Shown here: one piece after another, positions 43,138 to 55,936 of the stretch
Numbering within the stretch: the stretch's first letter is position 1
How the letters are laid out: the number at the start of each line of letters is the position of its first letter
NCBI GenBank assembly: GCA_025917655.1
Contig: CP084620.1
Coordinates: 806,001-870,000 of the forward strand
DNA from: Chlorella sorokiniana
Lineage: Eukaryota; Chlorophyta; Trebouxiophyceae; Chlorellales; Chlorellaceae
Direction: 5' to 3'
Length of the DNA stretch: 64,000 bases
Program-made: the position numbers and the translations under genes
The notes under the pieces: generated by a model
What the model was told of the DNA's origin: nothing
The model's input: the letters and a program-made list of their open reading frames with translations, nothing else
Databases searched by the model: none

Positions 43138-46100
43138 TCACACCAGCCTGCCTGTGCCGTCGGGCTGTGCGGTTGGTGGCGCGAGCGGCTGCCCGTGAGA
43201 TGCGTGCGCCGCGCGAGCTCTGGTGCCCTCCAAGCTCCTCGCCTGCGCAGCAGCTGCAGGGACGGCGGCGATGGCGGCGCTGCGGGCGCCGTTGCCAGTG
43301 CCGCTGCTGCCCGCGCCGTTGTCGTGGCCGTGGCCGCTGCCGAATCTGCTTGCTGCCTCTGCCTCTCCAGAGCTTAGAGCGCAGCTGGCTAGCACCAAGT
43401 CATCTGCTGTGGGCCTGTCGTGCACCAGCAGCTGGGCGGGGGAGCGGAAGTACTGCGGGGGCGGGGGAAGGGGACAGGCGGTGGTCGGCGCACAGAGTCC
43501 AGGGTCTGCCCACTGCTGCAACCTTCCGACCTTCCAGGGAGGGAACTTCGCGGCTGCACTCGCAGCCCTTCATCTCCCCACACCCACAAACGCGCCCTGC
43601 ACCACCACCACCACACACCGCGGGATGCTCAACAGCCCAAGGCCAAGGCTACCGCCACCCCAGCCCACCTCAAAGGGAGTGTAGCGCAGGAAGTTGGAGA
43701 CGCGCGAGGTGTAGATGTCAGCGTACTTCTCAATCCGCATCAGCTGGCTCTTGTCGTTCACGCCCGCGCGCGACAGGTAGCCCCAGCGCCGGTTGAAGAA
43801 CTGGCCGTCCGCCTCAATCATGGGGCCTAGGGGAGGGGAAGCATGTGTGCGGCGTGAGGCGAGGGATGGGGAGGGGACGTGTGTGTACTGGGTGTGCAGG
43901 AGCGCACGCCAACCAAAAGGGAGATTGGCGGCGAGCGCAAGAGACAACAGATACATGGAGGCGCTGGACGATTCAGTATGGGTTCATATCTCCCCCGACA
44001 CACACACCACACACACACACACACCACCATACACACGCTCACCCACCCAGCACACACGTGGCCCCTATCAACCCCCTCCCCCAAACAGCCCTACCTATTT
44101 CGTCGTCCAGGATCTGCAGCACCATGAGCAGCTGGCCCAGGGTGTCGTTCACGTCCTGCTCGTCGTCCAGGGAGGCCAGCGGGCCCAGCAGGCGCCCCCG
44201 AGGGCGACGCGCGCGCCTGCAGGCACAAGAGCGGCAGGGGTTAGGGGTGGGTGGGCAGGGGCACGGGAGGCGCGGAAGGCCGGCAACCCTGCTGCGCGAG
44301 GGGGCTTGGAAGGCAGCAGGGACCTGTTCCTGGCCCAGCAAAGGCCTGCAGCGTGCCAGCGTGCGGGCGTCATGCCAGCCGCCCAGGAGCCCCCGCGCTC
44401 ACCCTGGCGCCGTCGTTGAGGGCTCGCTGGCGGGCCAGGCGCAGCTGGTTGAAGCAGTCGCCCACCATGTCCTTCTTGTTCAGCAGCTCCTGCGCGGGGA
44501 TTCCACCAAGCAGCGGCGGTCGGCGCGCCCACCACGGGCTCACTATCACGCAAGCTGCGACGCGCAGAACGAGCGCCACGCGGCCAGAGCCTTACGCCAC
44601 CCTATCTGCCCCGGCCGGCGGGTCAGTGCCAGGGCCTGCTCACGGCTGCCCAGGCGGCTGCCCCCAGCAGCAGGGCGGCGGAGGCGTGCCCCAGCCCCAG
44701 CCCCACCTTGAGCTGCTGGCGGTGCTGCCGCCCTGCGCCAGCGCCTCAATCTCCAGCTCCAGCTCAGCCAGCACCAGCGCGGTGCGCCAGTTGAGCCGCA
44801 TCTTGGCCAGCGCGGCATCCGTGTCTGCAGGGGCGGAACACCGGCGAGGGAACGGTGAGGAGGGCATGCTGGGGAGAAGCAAGCAAGGAGAAGGGCCGCG
44901 CACGTGGGCGGCCCAGCGGGCCTCCGCGCCAGCCGAGACGCGGGGCAGGGACAGGAAACAACCCAGCACGATTAGTGCATGGCAAGCTGTGGCGGCTGCC
45001 TAGGCAGCTCAGGCTCTGGCTCACAGATGTGGTCTCCCACGTAGAGGATGGAGTCGCCCGCCACGCCCAGCGCCTTCTCCACAAGCGCCGCTGCGGCACA
45101 GCAGCGTGGCACGGGTGTCAGGGAAACCAGCAGGCTGCGCTGCGGGGGAGGGGGCAGCCTGCAGCCCGCAGCACCTTTGGGCCCTGCCGGCCTGCAGCGC
45201 ACGCGAAGCGCGAGCAGGTGCCGCAGGGCCCACCTGAGCCGCCGCAGTAGACGCCGCCGCGGCGCAGCGAGAAGGAGGGGCGCATGAGGCCGTCCTCGGT
45301 GACCACCTCGTACAGCGACATGGAGGAGATGAAGAAGTCGGGCTTGCGCGCGTTGACGATGACCTGGCAGGGGAGGAAAGGAGGCGGAATGATGGAGAGC
45401 CGGGTAAAGGGGCGGCGGCTGCTGAGAGAGTGCACCCTTGCAGGGGGAGCAAGGGGGTTGCTGACGGAGCGGAGCAAGGGCCCTGGGGCAGGGCCGGCCG
45501 CTGCGGGCTGAGCAGCTCGAGGCTCCAAATGATCTCTCCCATGCCCTGAGCCTGCTGCTGTGCGCGCGCCACCGCACCGCCATCGTGCGCCACGGATGTA
45601 AGTGCCACCCACGCCGCACACCGCCCATCCCCGCTCAACCCTCGCTCTCCTCCCGCCGCCCACCATGTCGAAGAGGTCCCGCCAGGTCTGTCCCGGCGGC
45701 AGGAAGCAGTCGTACGCGAAGCTCATCATGCGGTCGGTGTAGTGGAAGTCGGAGTTGGTGATGAGCAGCAGCTGCTTGCCCGCCTGGCGCTGGTCCAGCA
45801 GCGTCTGCGCCATCTCGGGGTCGCGGGACACGTAGCGCGCAGGGTCCTGGATGATCTCCGCCTTCAGCTTGCCCTCCACGTGGGCCCTGCGGCGTAATTC
45901 AGACGGTAAGTGCAAGGCTGATTGAGGAGTTTCGTGTTGAGGGGTGGAAGTGGACCAGGCACAGACGGAGGGGGAGCGGGGTTGAGCGAGGCAGCAAAAG
46001 GGGGCGAAAACTGCATTAAAACGGCTGATCAGGCATGGCAGGGTGATGCAGCAGCAGGGCCGCAGCGCAGGCAAGCTGGGGGAGAGAAGTGACGGCTCAA

Positions 46101-47967
46101 GAGCGCACGGGGCAGCCTGTTGCAGGCATGCAGCTGCTTCAAGCAGCGCTCGCCCCACCTGAACAGCGCCTTGGCCACCATCTTGTGCAGCTGCTGGTAG
46201 GAGTTGGAGCACACCTGCTGCGGAATGGCGTCCGCATCCAGCCGGTCCACCATCTGCGACACCCAACGGCAGGGCAGGGAGCCAGGCACTTGGGCGGGCG
46301 TGGCGGGGGGCGGAGCTGCAAGGCCCCGCGTCATGCAGGAGCACAGGGCTCCGGGTGAGAAGGCGGCTTTGCAGCAGCCCTGCTCTGTTTGATCCCACTG
46401 ATGAGCCTGTGGCCTGCACGCAAACCCTGGCCCAGCTGCCCTTCTACATGCAAGCGAGGCTCCGGCTGCCAGCCTTCGCCCCAGTCAGCCAAAGGCGTAC
46501 CTGCATGTAGAGCACCGCCTCGGACACCGAGAACAGGGTGTTGAGGAAGACGAAGCGGCTCTCGTTGCGCAGGTTGACCAACTCGCGGCCGTAGCTCTCC
46601 CGCACCTCTGCGGGGGTAAGCATGCGCGTGCCGTGCATGGCGCGCTTCACAAACCTGCGCAGCGCAAGGGGGCAGGGCGATCATGCAGCAGCACTGCCGG
46701 AGCTCGCTGGCTGCGGAATGCTGCAGCACCCCTTGCCACCGTCTCAAGCGTGCTTGGGCAGGCGCCGCCCACCCGAAGCGGTCGGCCTTCACAAGGTTGC
46801 CCAGCTCTGCAGAGGCAGGGACGGTTGCAAGCGCTCTTGTCACCCAGCCATGACCAACCTGAGGCGATTCCAGATCTCCGCCAAGCGCGCGCCCCCCACA
46901 CCACCACCACCAACCAAGCCTCCCCAGCAAACACAACAGCCCAGTCTCATCAATCCCCCCCCCACCCGTGTCCATGATGAGGCCGCGGATGACGAGGGAG
47001 CGGTCAAAGCGCAGCCCCTCCACCGGGCAGCCCATCTCCCGCAGGCTCTGCCGGCCGTACGCGTACGCCTTGCCCTCCCATGCCTCCACATCGTAGTGGA
47101 TCAGGGTGTAGTCTGCAGCAGGGGGAGATGGTAGGGAGCGGGCGCTCCCCGCGGTCCGGTCGCAGCATGCTCCAAAGCCGGGCCAGCCCAGCACGGCGAC
47201 GGCAAGCACACCCGCGCTTGGGCTGCTGGCGTCGGCGAGGCTGCGGCGGCTGCAAGCAGGCTGGGCGCGGGGCTGCGCTCGCGGCGCACCCATGTCATAG
47301 CCGATTGCCTGGATGCTGCGCAGGTTCAGCGTGCGGTTGGTGAACAGCGCGCTGCGGCTGGGAGTTGGGGTAGGTGGAGGGCGGCACGCCCAGCTCCCCC
47401 AGCAGCGACTGCGTGCGGTCGCGCAGCTCGCCCCAGGGCATGGTCAGGATGTCCTCCGCGTTGCTCAGCCCCAGCACGTCATCGATGCGGCGGCGGTATG
47501 GCCGCGGCCTCAGCTCCTCCGCAAAGTGCAGGTTGCCACGCGTCGACTCGCCAAACAGGTCGATCTACGGCGGGACGGTGCTAGCTCGGGGTGACTACAT
47601 CTTGGACAGGCAATGCACGCCCACTCGAAGCATGCGGGATGGCAACAATGCGCCCAAGACGCCGCCGCCGCCAACGACAATCTTGGCGCCGCACCTCTGC
47701 CTCGTCCTCGTCCACCACCTCAACCGCTCCCGCCACCGTGTTGAATTCTTCCTCATCGCGGTCGCTTTCGCGCGCCTCCTCTTGGGGCACGCGGGAATCT
47801 TCCGAGGCGGGCGCTGCACGTGCCGCGACACGGCGCCGCGCGACGGCAGCCGCTAACGGCGTCACAGCAATAGGGCGGCGAAGGGCGGCGGGGCGGGCGG
47901 CGATCGGGAGCCCTCTTTGGGTGCCGGCTTTTGTGGGGCCCAAGCCCCAGCTAGCCAGCCGATGCAT
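43138..47967 (-). CDS. HAD-type 5'-nucleotidase, NT5C2/NT5DC family, probably plastid-targeted
   Basis: Read leftward from ATG 47967; the first ~60 residues are Arg/Ala-rich with few acids (MHRLASWGLGPTKAGTQRG), like a transit peptide. Core motifs: ALFTNRTLNLRSIQAIGYDM then DYTLIHY, where DMDYT is the HAD catalytic DxDxT; YGRQSLREMGCPVEGLRFDR; KRAMHGTRMLTPAEVRESYG; LLLITNSDFHYTDRMMSFAY (HAD motif II); VNARKPDFFISSMSLYEVVT (motif III Lys); GDSILYVGDHI (motif IV). C-terminal exons include DAALAKMRLNWRTALVLAEL and FFNRRWGYLSRAGVNDKSQL, ending about 43138. The family dephosphorylates IMP/GMP-type nucleotides. GGG 47360-47362 (plus strand) carries one base too many for the frame. About a dozen exons. 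Confidence 0.92.
43999..44024. repeat. AC dinucleotide microsatellite
   Basis: Interrupted (AC)n tract in an intron of the 5'-nucleotidase gene. Confidence 0.85.
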
Positions 47968-48270
47968 CGCTCTTGCTTGTGTTGAGGCGGGCTTGGCTAA
48001 TCAAACGTGCCGGAAACAAGATACATCCTAGGTCCTGTCAAATGCAGATTAGAAAATGTATCAAAGACTCTCGTCGTGCAGTGGAAGCCGTCTGTCGGCA
48101 GTACTTTGGTCAGTACACTCACACAAATGGCTCCTTGAGGCCCGGCGGCACCTGCACTGTGGTCTGGCGCCTCTAACGATTCAGCCAAACAAAATCGTCG
48201 CAGTTGCGCCCCGTCAGGTTCCCTCTTCTCGACCCGTCTGTCTTTTGCTGCGACCGCTCCCTTGAATGGA
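47968..48270. promoter_or_regulatory. Divergent promoter region, 5'-nucleotidase / MCPH1-like (303 bp)
   Basis: Short gap between two start codons facing away from each other, likely a shared promoter. Confidence 0.5.
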
Positions 48271-51200
48271 ATGAGCGAGGCCCGTGGGGGTGCTGCTGGG
48301 GCTCCCCGCGTGCTCGAAGATGTCGTCGCCTGCATCCTGGGCCAGTCCAACGCCAAGCCTGCCATCACGGCACGAATAGAGAGGCATGGCGGGCGGGCAG
48401 CGACGCGCCTTGGCAAGGAGGTCAGCCATGTTGTCTGGGAGCGCCGACACTCCCGGCGCCCCTCTGACAAAGCAGCCGACGAGGCGGAGCTCCTTGAGCT
48501 TTTCCACAAGCTTGAAAAGGTGCGCTGGCCATTATGCGGCTGCTGCTGTCGCTGCCCAATGACAGCTGAGCATCGGAAAGCTGGCTGCCTTCCCACATCG
48601 GCATGCTCCATGCACGTCTGCAGATGGATTACCCGCCGGTGGTGGTGTCTCCGCTGTGGGTGGAGGAGTCTATCAAGGCGGGGCGCCGTCTGGTAGAGCG
48701 CAAGTTCCTGGTGCGCCAGCCTGGCAGGGGCTGCAGCTTCTCGACGGTCCAGTGTGCTGCGCCCTGCACACAACCGTGCTGTGCACAGCCTTGATATCCT
48801 AGTATGGTCAGAAAGTGCCTCGATAAATATCCACCCGCTGCCTGCAGGTCAAAAAGCCGACCGAGTCGCTGCTGGGCCGCACGCCCGGCACCGGCGGCGC
48901 GGCAGCCAAGAAGCGCAAACGCCCGCCGCCATTCCCAAGCCGGCAGAGGCGTACGAGCTGGACGACCTGCACTTCAGCAGCACCCAGCAAATGGCTGGCG
49001 CCAGTGACGGCGTCGGGCATGCAGCGGCGGGGGATGGCGCTGAGGCGGCCGGGCCACGGGGTGGCAAGCAGCCCCGCCGAGGCCGCACCGGCCGGGCGCT
49101 CAACAAGAGCGCAAGGTTGGCGGCCGGCCAGCTGCAGCAGCCAGCCTGCCCACCGTGGTCGAGCTTCTGGATGACGAGGAGGGCGACGAGGGCAGCGAGG
49201 GCGCGGTGGGCGACCAAGGGCGGCAGGCGCAGGGCACAGCTGGCAACGTTGGCTCCGCCACCCAGGCGGTGGCAAACATACTCACCATCGACCTGCCAGA
49301 CGACTGCGAACCACCCAGCCGCACACCAGGCGGCTTGGGGGCCAGCAGCGGGGCAGGGGAGGACGAGGAGATGGATGAGCTGGACACGCCGCTGTCGCTC
49401 CGCTTTGCACGCAGCAGCGCAGATCGCGCGGCGGCGCGTATCGGGGCGCTGGCAGCAGCGGCGGCCAGCGGGAATGGGATGCAGCGGGGGCTGTCGGGCC
49501 AGCAGTGGATAAGCGGAGCCGGCTGGCCATGGCGTCTGGCCCGGCAGCAGCAGCAGCTGAGGAACAGGCTCATGCTGATGCGGCCTCCGAGCCTGCCGGG
49601 AAGGCTGTGGCATGGAGATCGACGATTCACCTGGAGAGCAGCAGGATGGTGGCTGGATGGATGCCCTGCATGCCGTCGACCCATCAGACGGGCGGCACAT
49701 CGCAGAAACGCCGCCCGCCGAAGAGGCACAAGAGTCGGAGCACGAGGCGAAGCAGGAGGGCACAGATGCGGCCGCCCCGAGCGCCGTGCCTGCTGCCGGC
49801 CAGCAGACGGCCAGCGATGCAGGCAGGGCGGCGGCTGCTCGCGGCGTGGCCGCCCGCTTCAGCGTGCGCCAGCTGGAGCGCCACCCAGAGCGGCCGGTGG
49901 TGGTGCACAAGGGCACGCCGCTGCCGGGGGTGCTGCCGCCGTCTGCGGCCAAGATCAGGTCAGTTGTGGAGGTGGGCCCCACGCCGGCGTGTGTTTGTGA
50001 TGTTTGAGGATTGAACTGCATGCCTATATCCCCTCATCATTCCCTACCAACCTGTCACCCACTGTGTGTTCTGCCGCACAGGCCCCCTGAGCCCATTCCC
50101 ATCCCCGTTGTGGAGCGCGTGACAAGCCCCTGGGCCCAGGCAGACCAGCTGCCCACACAGACACCCGCATCCCAGGCAGCAGGCACCGCTGCCAGGCCCG
50201 GCGTTGCCACCGGCCGCCCAAGCCTGAGCCAGCCCGGGCTGGCGGCCGCCGCAGCCTGCTGGGCGTCAGCAACATGCGTCGGCGCAGCTCTGCGGGAGGC
50301 AGTGGGCAGCCGCCGTTGGAAGGCAACAGCAAGGTGCCCACGCCTTGGTCGGCGCTGCGCCCATGGGATGGCCACGCTGGGCAGGACAAGGAGCAGCAGC
50401 AGCAGCAGCAGACGGAGCAGCCGCCTGGGGGCGACGAAACCGGTCCGGCCCTCCGCAGGAGCAGCAGCTAGGCGACCTTGGTGTCACAGAGCAGCGCCCG
50501 GCCAGCGACCGCCGCAAGCCCTCTTCTCACGCGGAGCAGACGCCTGTTGCGACAGCTGGCCCCGACAGCAGCCTGCCCCCCGGGCCCACGACTGGCTGCA
50601 TCGCGCTGACCTCTGTGGACGGCGGCGTGGTGGAGCTCGCCCGATCGGCTGCGCGGCGCCTGCGCGGCCTGCGTGTGTGCCCCGAGGGCCGCGAGGAGGG
50701 GCAGGTCACGCACCTGGTCATCGGCGGCGCGCGGCGAACGCTCAAGCTGATGCTGGCGGTGGCCAACGGCGCCTGGCTGCTCAGCCCGCAGTGGGTCACC
50801 GCGTCGCTGGAGGCGGGGCGCTGGCTGCCGGAGAGCCAGTTCCCAGCAAAGGTGGGGGGCAGGGCGGCGCAGGACTTTACGGTTCGCTGCACAGCCTGCT
50901 GTCAGGTAGCAGCTGTGGGTGGTCGTATGGCCGCTCTGCTCTGCTTCCTTGCTCCTCAGCGCATGCACTTGGCGGGCGGCGCCAACTTACGCTGCCCCAC
51001 TGCAGGTGCGGTTTGAGGCGGCTGCCGAGCGTGCTCGCAGCCGGCTGGACGACCCCGATGCCCTGCCACTGCTTCACGACGCCTTGCTGTACGTGCACCT
51101 GCCTGACAAGGCCCGCAAGCTCATGACGGCAAACGCAGCTGCTCTCAAGCGCGTGGCGGCTGCTCTTGGGGCCAAGGTAGGCTTGAACACCAACAGCTGC

Positions 51201-51469
51201 GCATGCTGGAAAGACAAGAACTGGAAGGCGCGCATTGCGGTGCGCTTTCTAAATCCGTTGACATGGAGTGCCGCTCACTCCATGCCACCTTCTTGCGCGC
51301 CGTCTGCCAGGTGGTGACCCCGAAGGCATGCAACCTGTGCGTGGTGGTGGGCGGCGCTGCCCGCCCGCCCCACATCCCCGAGCAGGCACGCTGTGTGCGG
51401 GAAGAGTGGCTGCTGCTTGCTGCAGAACGGTTTGAGCTGCCCGACAAAGAGGAGTTCCTGCTTGAGTGA
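48271..51469 (+). CDS. MCPH1-like protein with three BRCT domains
   Basis: ATG 48271 (MSEARGGAAGAPRVLEDVVA). BRCT1 spans exons 1-2: LEDVVACILGQSNAKPAITA, IERHGGRAATRLGKEVSHVV, then VVVSPLWVEESIKAGRRLVE. A long acidic, Gln/Ala/Ser-rich disordered linker follows (about 48850-50560; contains DLHFSSTQQMAG). The C-terminal pair is BRCT2 (GCIALTSVDGGVVELARSAA, EEGQVTHLVIGGARRTLK, NGAWLLSPQWVTASLEAGRW) and BRCT3 (LPLLHDALLYVHLPDKARKL, LKRVAAALGAKVVTPKACNL, RCVREEWLLLAAERFELPDK), stop TGA 51467-51469. One N-terminal plus two C-terminal BRCTs is the microcephalin layout; in animals the C-terminal pair reads phosphorylated H2AX. The linker changes frame more than once at G/C runs. Nuclear DNA-damage role inferred. 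Confidence 0.78.
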
Positions 51470-51814
51470 GGACTCAAGCAGGAGGTGCCAAGCAGCGCTG
51501 CGATCTGTTTTGGTGGTTGGCGGCGGTTGGCACCAATGCCACCGCCCAGAGATTCGCACAGCGGCGGTGTTGCACTGCATTTGAGTTCGGGAATCCGACA
51601 GGTCTTACAATATGTAATGTTCGGCATGCCACAGCAGAAAGGAGATTCTTCTGCTCTGGCGCTCCTTTCACAGCACAGGCCGACGCCACCCTGGAACCCT
51701 TCATCCCGACCAAGTCTGCAAGCTGCAACTAATAATAATAACTCTATGTTCACCTTTTCCTTTGTGGTTTGGTTTGGATACGAGAGCTTGGCAGTGAATC
51801 AGTGAGCGGTGATC
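51470..51814. other. Intergenic region
   Basis: 345 bp with the MCPH1-like 3' UTR and the promoter of the WD40 gene. Nothing else seen. Confidence 0.55.
51613..51617 (+). promoter_or_regulatory. TGTAA polyadenylation signal (MCPH1-like gene)
   Basis: 144 bases after the stop. Confidence 0.7.
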
Positions 51815-54524
51815 ATGAGCGCTTTGCAAGAGTTGGCGAGCCTGTCTCCCGTCAGCCAAGCTGTTGTCGCCGTGATAGCGGGGTCTGCAGCGTGGATTGC
51901 GCTGCGGCTCCTCTTGTGGGTTGCCTCCCTTGCGACCCGCTTGTTCTCTCTGCTGGTGCCCAAGCGAGAATCTCCTCCCAAGACACATGATGAACTCGGT
52001 TTCAGGTGCATATGAACACAAACACCTCGCTGAGCCGCCGCCCACCTGTCCCCTCCTCCCCGCCCCGCCTGCTCTTTGACACGTCGCTGGATCGCTTTCA
52101 ACCTTCTGCAGCACCCCCGGCCGCGCCAAAGCGAACAGCACCCAAAGGGCACCTCGATGAAGCAGCTACTGAAGAGCGAGCAGAAGGCCAAGGCTGGGTG
52201 AGGGGCAGCCTCCGCCATCCTTTGCACGGGTCGATCCCGCTGTCTCTCCTGCCTCTTCTCTTCACCCTTGCCATGCTCATCCATCTCCACGCAGCGCCCA
52301 CCACGACAAGCACGCCACCAGCAAGCTGTTTATTACGGGCCTGCGGGGCCACACTGCAGAGGTGACCGGCCTGTCCTGGAGTCCCGACGGTACCTCGCTG
52401 GCCACCGCCTGCGACGACCGCACGGTGCGGGTGTTTGACGTGAGCGACCCCACGGCCAAGAGCCCGGCCTTCCGCAAGAAGGAGCTGCGGGTGGGGGTGC
52501 AGGACGTGGCGTTTGCCGACGACGAGCGGCACGTGGCGGTGCAGGTGTGCGCCGGTGGCAATCCCACAGCTTTGAAGCAGCGCATCCGCTGCCAGCAGAT
52601 TGTTGCCAGTTGTTGGTACAACAAGTTACTCATTGGGCAAGCGTGGAACGGCCACTGCACAGCAGCATGACTAAGCAAGTGTGCTGGGCAGGCTTTCGGG
52701 CCTGGCAACAGCGTGCTTGGTGCCACGCCGGCCTGTGACCCACCCTGTGCTCTGCCTCCTGCAGACCAAGGGCTTGGTGAATGCAGCGGGGCTGATGATG
52801 CTGGACTTTGGGGGCAAGGGCGAGCCGGCAGAGGCGTGGGCGGAGGAGAACATCCACAGCAAGCTGCAGGGCCTGTGCCTCTCCGCCTCCTCCTCCTCCA
52901 AGGCCGGCTACTCGGTGCTGGCCAGCTGCAGCAAGCAGACCGACCTGCGCGTGTACAGCAGCTCTGGCAGGTGGGAAGTTGTAAATGCGTGCATCTGCAC
53001 CGTCTGTACTGCCCCCCTGCCTCCCGCTCCCGGCTCCAAGGCAGTGGTTGCCGCCACCCAAGCGGCCACGCCTTCCTGCTGCCGCCGCCCCTTGACAGGC
53101 AGCTAGGCAAGATCAACACAGCCGGCCTGCACAACTACATGGCCGCAATCAGCCGGGATGGGCGGTGGGTGGCGGCCGCCACGTTCACAAGCGATGTTAA
53201 GGTGAAGCGCCTGCCGCGGCTGTGGGGCTGCTCAGTGGTGCAGGGCCAGAGCGAGGCGCAGGCACTGATTCAATAGTGTCGAGTTGAGCGCGCTGACCAC
53301 CGTCTGTCTTGTTGTGTCGAGCCCCGTAGACTTCCTATTCGGCCTTGTCTGCTGCCACCCCTGCTGCTGCTGGCCCGACCTGCTGCAGGTGTATGAGGTG
53401 GCTTTCGACCGGCAGGGCGCGTTCAGCGGCATCAAGCTGGCCATGGCGCTCAAGGGACACAAGAGCAAGGCGCGTGCCGGCAGGGCCCTGCCTGTGCTCA
53501 CCTTCCACCCGCAGCCTGTCTCTGGAGCAATGCCGGGTGCTGCGGTTGTCTGCCAGCCGCTGGTCTCACGCGTGGCCTGGCCTTTCTAGCACGTGCTTCG
53601 CGCCTCCTCAACCCTGACCACCTTGTCATACCCCCAACACCCACCACACCGCCCGCAGATTTTCTGCCTCGACTTCTCCCCTGACCTCACGAAGATGGTG
53701 ACAGCCAGCGGCGACGGCCTGCTCAAAGTCTGGAACATCAACGTGGTGGGTTGGGCGAGGGGCCGAGGGACGGGAGGTGTCTCAGCTGGTGGGGAGCAGC
53801 ACTGCGAGGCCAGCCGGTCAGTGTCGGTTTGACAGTGGCCATGTTTGGCGTCACGGCGCGCTGCATCCTTGCCCCCCTTGACTTGCAGCGGTACCACATG
53901 GATGAAGATCCCAAGGTGCGTTTCTCCGGCAGATTCTGGGACAAGGCGTGGTTGGCATGCCTGAAGTGTTTGGCCCTGAAATGATTTGTTGGCAAGCATG
54001 GCATGCTCTCCCGCCGCCCCCTCACAACGCCCCTCCTGCCCAATCGCAGGTGCTGCTGAGCACAGGCCTCAGCCTGCCGCCAGGCCAGTGCTACAGTCGG
54101 CTGGCCTGGGGCCCCGAGGGCTTGATTGCCGGCGCTTGCGGCTCCACCCTCCACTTCATCGAAGCGCGCACCGGCGAAGTGGTTGACCGTGTGAATGACG
54201 CCCACGACGCTGAGGTGCGAATGTGGCGCAGCAGGGGGTGTCAGGGGCGGCAATGTGGGTGAGGAGGCCGCACCCGTTCAGCCTACCACGCAGCCGTCCA
54301 CCCAGTCATGGCATTACCCAGCTGGCACATTGCAGCGGATACAGGCTGGCTTGTGCACCGCAGCGTGGCGCTTATAACCCCACCCTCTCCTGTATGCACA
54401 GATTGCGTGCCTGGAGTGGTCCAGCAGCAAGCTACGCGGCCCGAACGGCCCTACGCATGTGCTTGCGACAGGCGGCTACGACGGCCGGGTGCGGCTGTGG
54501 GCTGCGCCCCCAAAACTGGTGTGA
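51815..54524 (+). CDS. TBL2-like membrane-anchored WD40 protein
   Basis: ATG 51815 begins an N-terminal hydrophobic anchor (SQAVVAVIAGSAAWIALRLL then LWVASLATRLFSLLV), then a basic linker and WD40 blades: GLRGHTAEVTGLSWSPDG with TACDDRTVRVFDV; VLASCSKQTDLRVYSSSG; MAAISRDGRWVAAATFTSDV; FCLDFSPDLTKMVTASGDG with LLKVWNI; final HVLATGGYDGRVRLWAAPPK, stop TGA 54522-54524. N-terminal ER anchor plus C-terminal WD40 and the blade sequences match transducin beta-like 2 (TBL2), an ER protein that in animals binds PERK and ribosomal/mRNA components. The linker exon needs one base at GGG 52147-52149, giving ST(Q)RGTSMKQLLKSE in frame. Function in algae not known. Confidence 0.82.
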
Positions 54525-54865
54525 GGCTCGTGGGGGCACCCCTCCCTTCATTCAGGTTGTGTCAGTGCTGCTTGTTCGTGATGATTTCATTATTGCAGTC
54601 CTATTCAAGTTCTAATGCAACGCACACTGCTCAACAAAGACAGCACTGACATTGCCACACAAGCTTGAACAGCCAGCTCACCACATTCTTCACAAGGCCA
54701 AACTCAGCCCAACTCGGCCTAGATCGTGTGTTTGTAGTCTCGACGTGTTCTTCGCAAGCTGACGACCCTACGCCATCGCTTTGCGCGCCGTCAGCGCAAC
54801 CACTTGCAAAGCTTGTGCAGCTACTGCCCCTGAGTGTTCTTTGTAGGTGTCAAAGAGCTTGTTTG
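54525..54865. other. Intergenic region
   Basis: 341 bp between the WD40 gene and SYS1. No TGTAA, repeat or RNA gene seen. Confidence 0.5.
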
Positions 54866-55774
54866 ATGTCAGGGGTGCTGTTTGGACCCTCCGCGTGGGA
54901 CCCTGTGGCCATCACAGCACAGATAGTGGCCGTACAGTGCCTCTACTACCTCAGCTTGGGTCTCCTGTACAAATTGATAGTGGGTAAGCGCCCTAGGGGT
55001 GCAACACCGCGGCGACAGGGGCCAGGCGCCACCCCAATTTAGCCGCTGCCCAACCGCTGGCTGGCTTTCACCAGGTTTATTTATTGGTAGAAGTAACTGG
55101 AGGCCATTCCATGCCCTGATTGCAGCACCATATGTGCCCAGCTTGACGCTGTACCACTTCTTTGATTGGCGCTGGGTCAGTTTCAGCAGCTTCCAGGGCT
55201 GGATGGTGGCGATGGCTGGGCTGATGAATGCGGTAGGGCCGCCATTTATCTGCGGCTCATAGTGAGTTGTGCACACGGGAAGCATATCCAGCCCATGCAT
55301 CAAGCGCTTGCAATGCACGGGACATAACCGCTGGTTTTTATCCAACTGCTCCACGCAGGTCCAGCGGGCAAAGAAGTGCCTGGATTTTGCGGGAACCATC
55401 CTGCTCCTCCACCTCATAGCAGTGACCTGCTTCAGCGGGTTCCCCAAGCAGGTCCCTTGGTAGGCCTCTTGTTGGATGTCGCAGCTGGCGCAAAATCACA
55501 AGGGCTGGTTCATTCCCTGCTGCTGTACCAACCCCTTTCTTCCTGCATGCCTTCATGCAGGTGGGTTTTGCAAGGAACCAACCTGGCAGTCACCGCACTA
55601 CTGGGGGAATGGCTGTGTATGCAGAAAGAGATGCAAGAGATTCCCTTAACCAGCCTCCGACGAAATGGGGGAGCAGCAGCAGCCAAGGCTGGGCCCAGCG
55701 GCAGTGCAAGAGGCTCCACGGCCCAAGTCACGGAGCTCAGCAGCATTGCAGTGCGAGACGGGCCTCCCCGTTGA
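54866..55774 (+). CDS. SYS1: SYS1 homologue (Golgi membrane trafficking)
   Basis: ATG 54866 (MSGVLFGPSAWDPVAITAQI). Four exons: 54866-54983, 55075-55261, from about 55359 to about 55460, and the last from about 55561. Four hydrophobic helices are visible: VAVQCLYYLSLGLLYKLIVG, MVAMAGLMNAVGPPFICG, KKCLDFAGTILLLHLIAVTC, and GTNLAVTALLGEWLCMQKEM. The signatures WDP near the N terminus, KKCLDF, and GEWLCM..EMQEIPL are those of SYS1, the trans-Golgi protein that recruits the GTPase ARFRP1/Arl3. The C-terminal ~40 residues are Ala/Gly/Ser-rich and species-specific. The exon 2-3 junction as read leaves a TAG at the splice point, so a base is probably missing there. Stop TGA 55772-55774. Confidence 0.88.
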
Positions 55775-55802
55775 CGCCGAGGGTAAATGACTTTTCGATT
55801 CT

Positions 55803-55807
55803 TGTAA
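55803..55807 (+). promoter_or_regulatory. TGTAA polyadenylation signal (SYS1)
   Basis: Only 28 bases after the SYS1 stop, before the converging gene's stop at 55937. Confidence 0.6.
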
Positions 55808-55936
55808 CATGGGTTCATCCCGCGATTCAAAACCACAGCTCAGATAAAAAGGGAGAACAGCTGCAATTGCAAGTTGAGTTAAATGATCAAAGTGGGCGTT
55901 GGACGGAAACTGGTGCCGCCTCTGGACACCTCCTGC

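Noticed and set aside
45118-46419. 433-codon minus-strand frame as one exon
   Set aside because: It joins three 5'-nucleotidase exons with intron sequence between them; GT-AG borders are clear.
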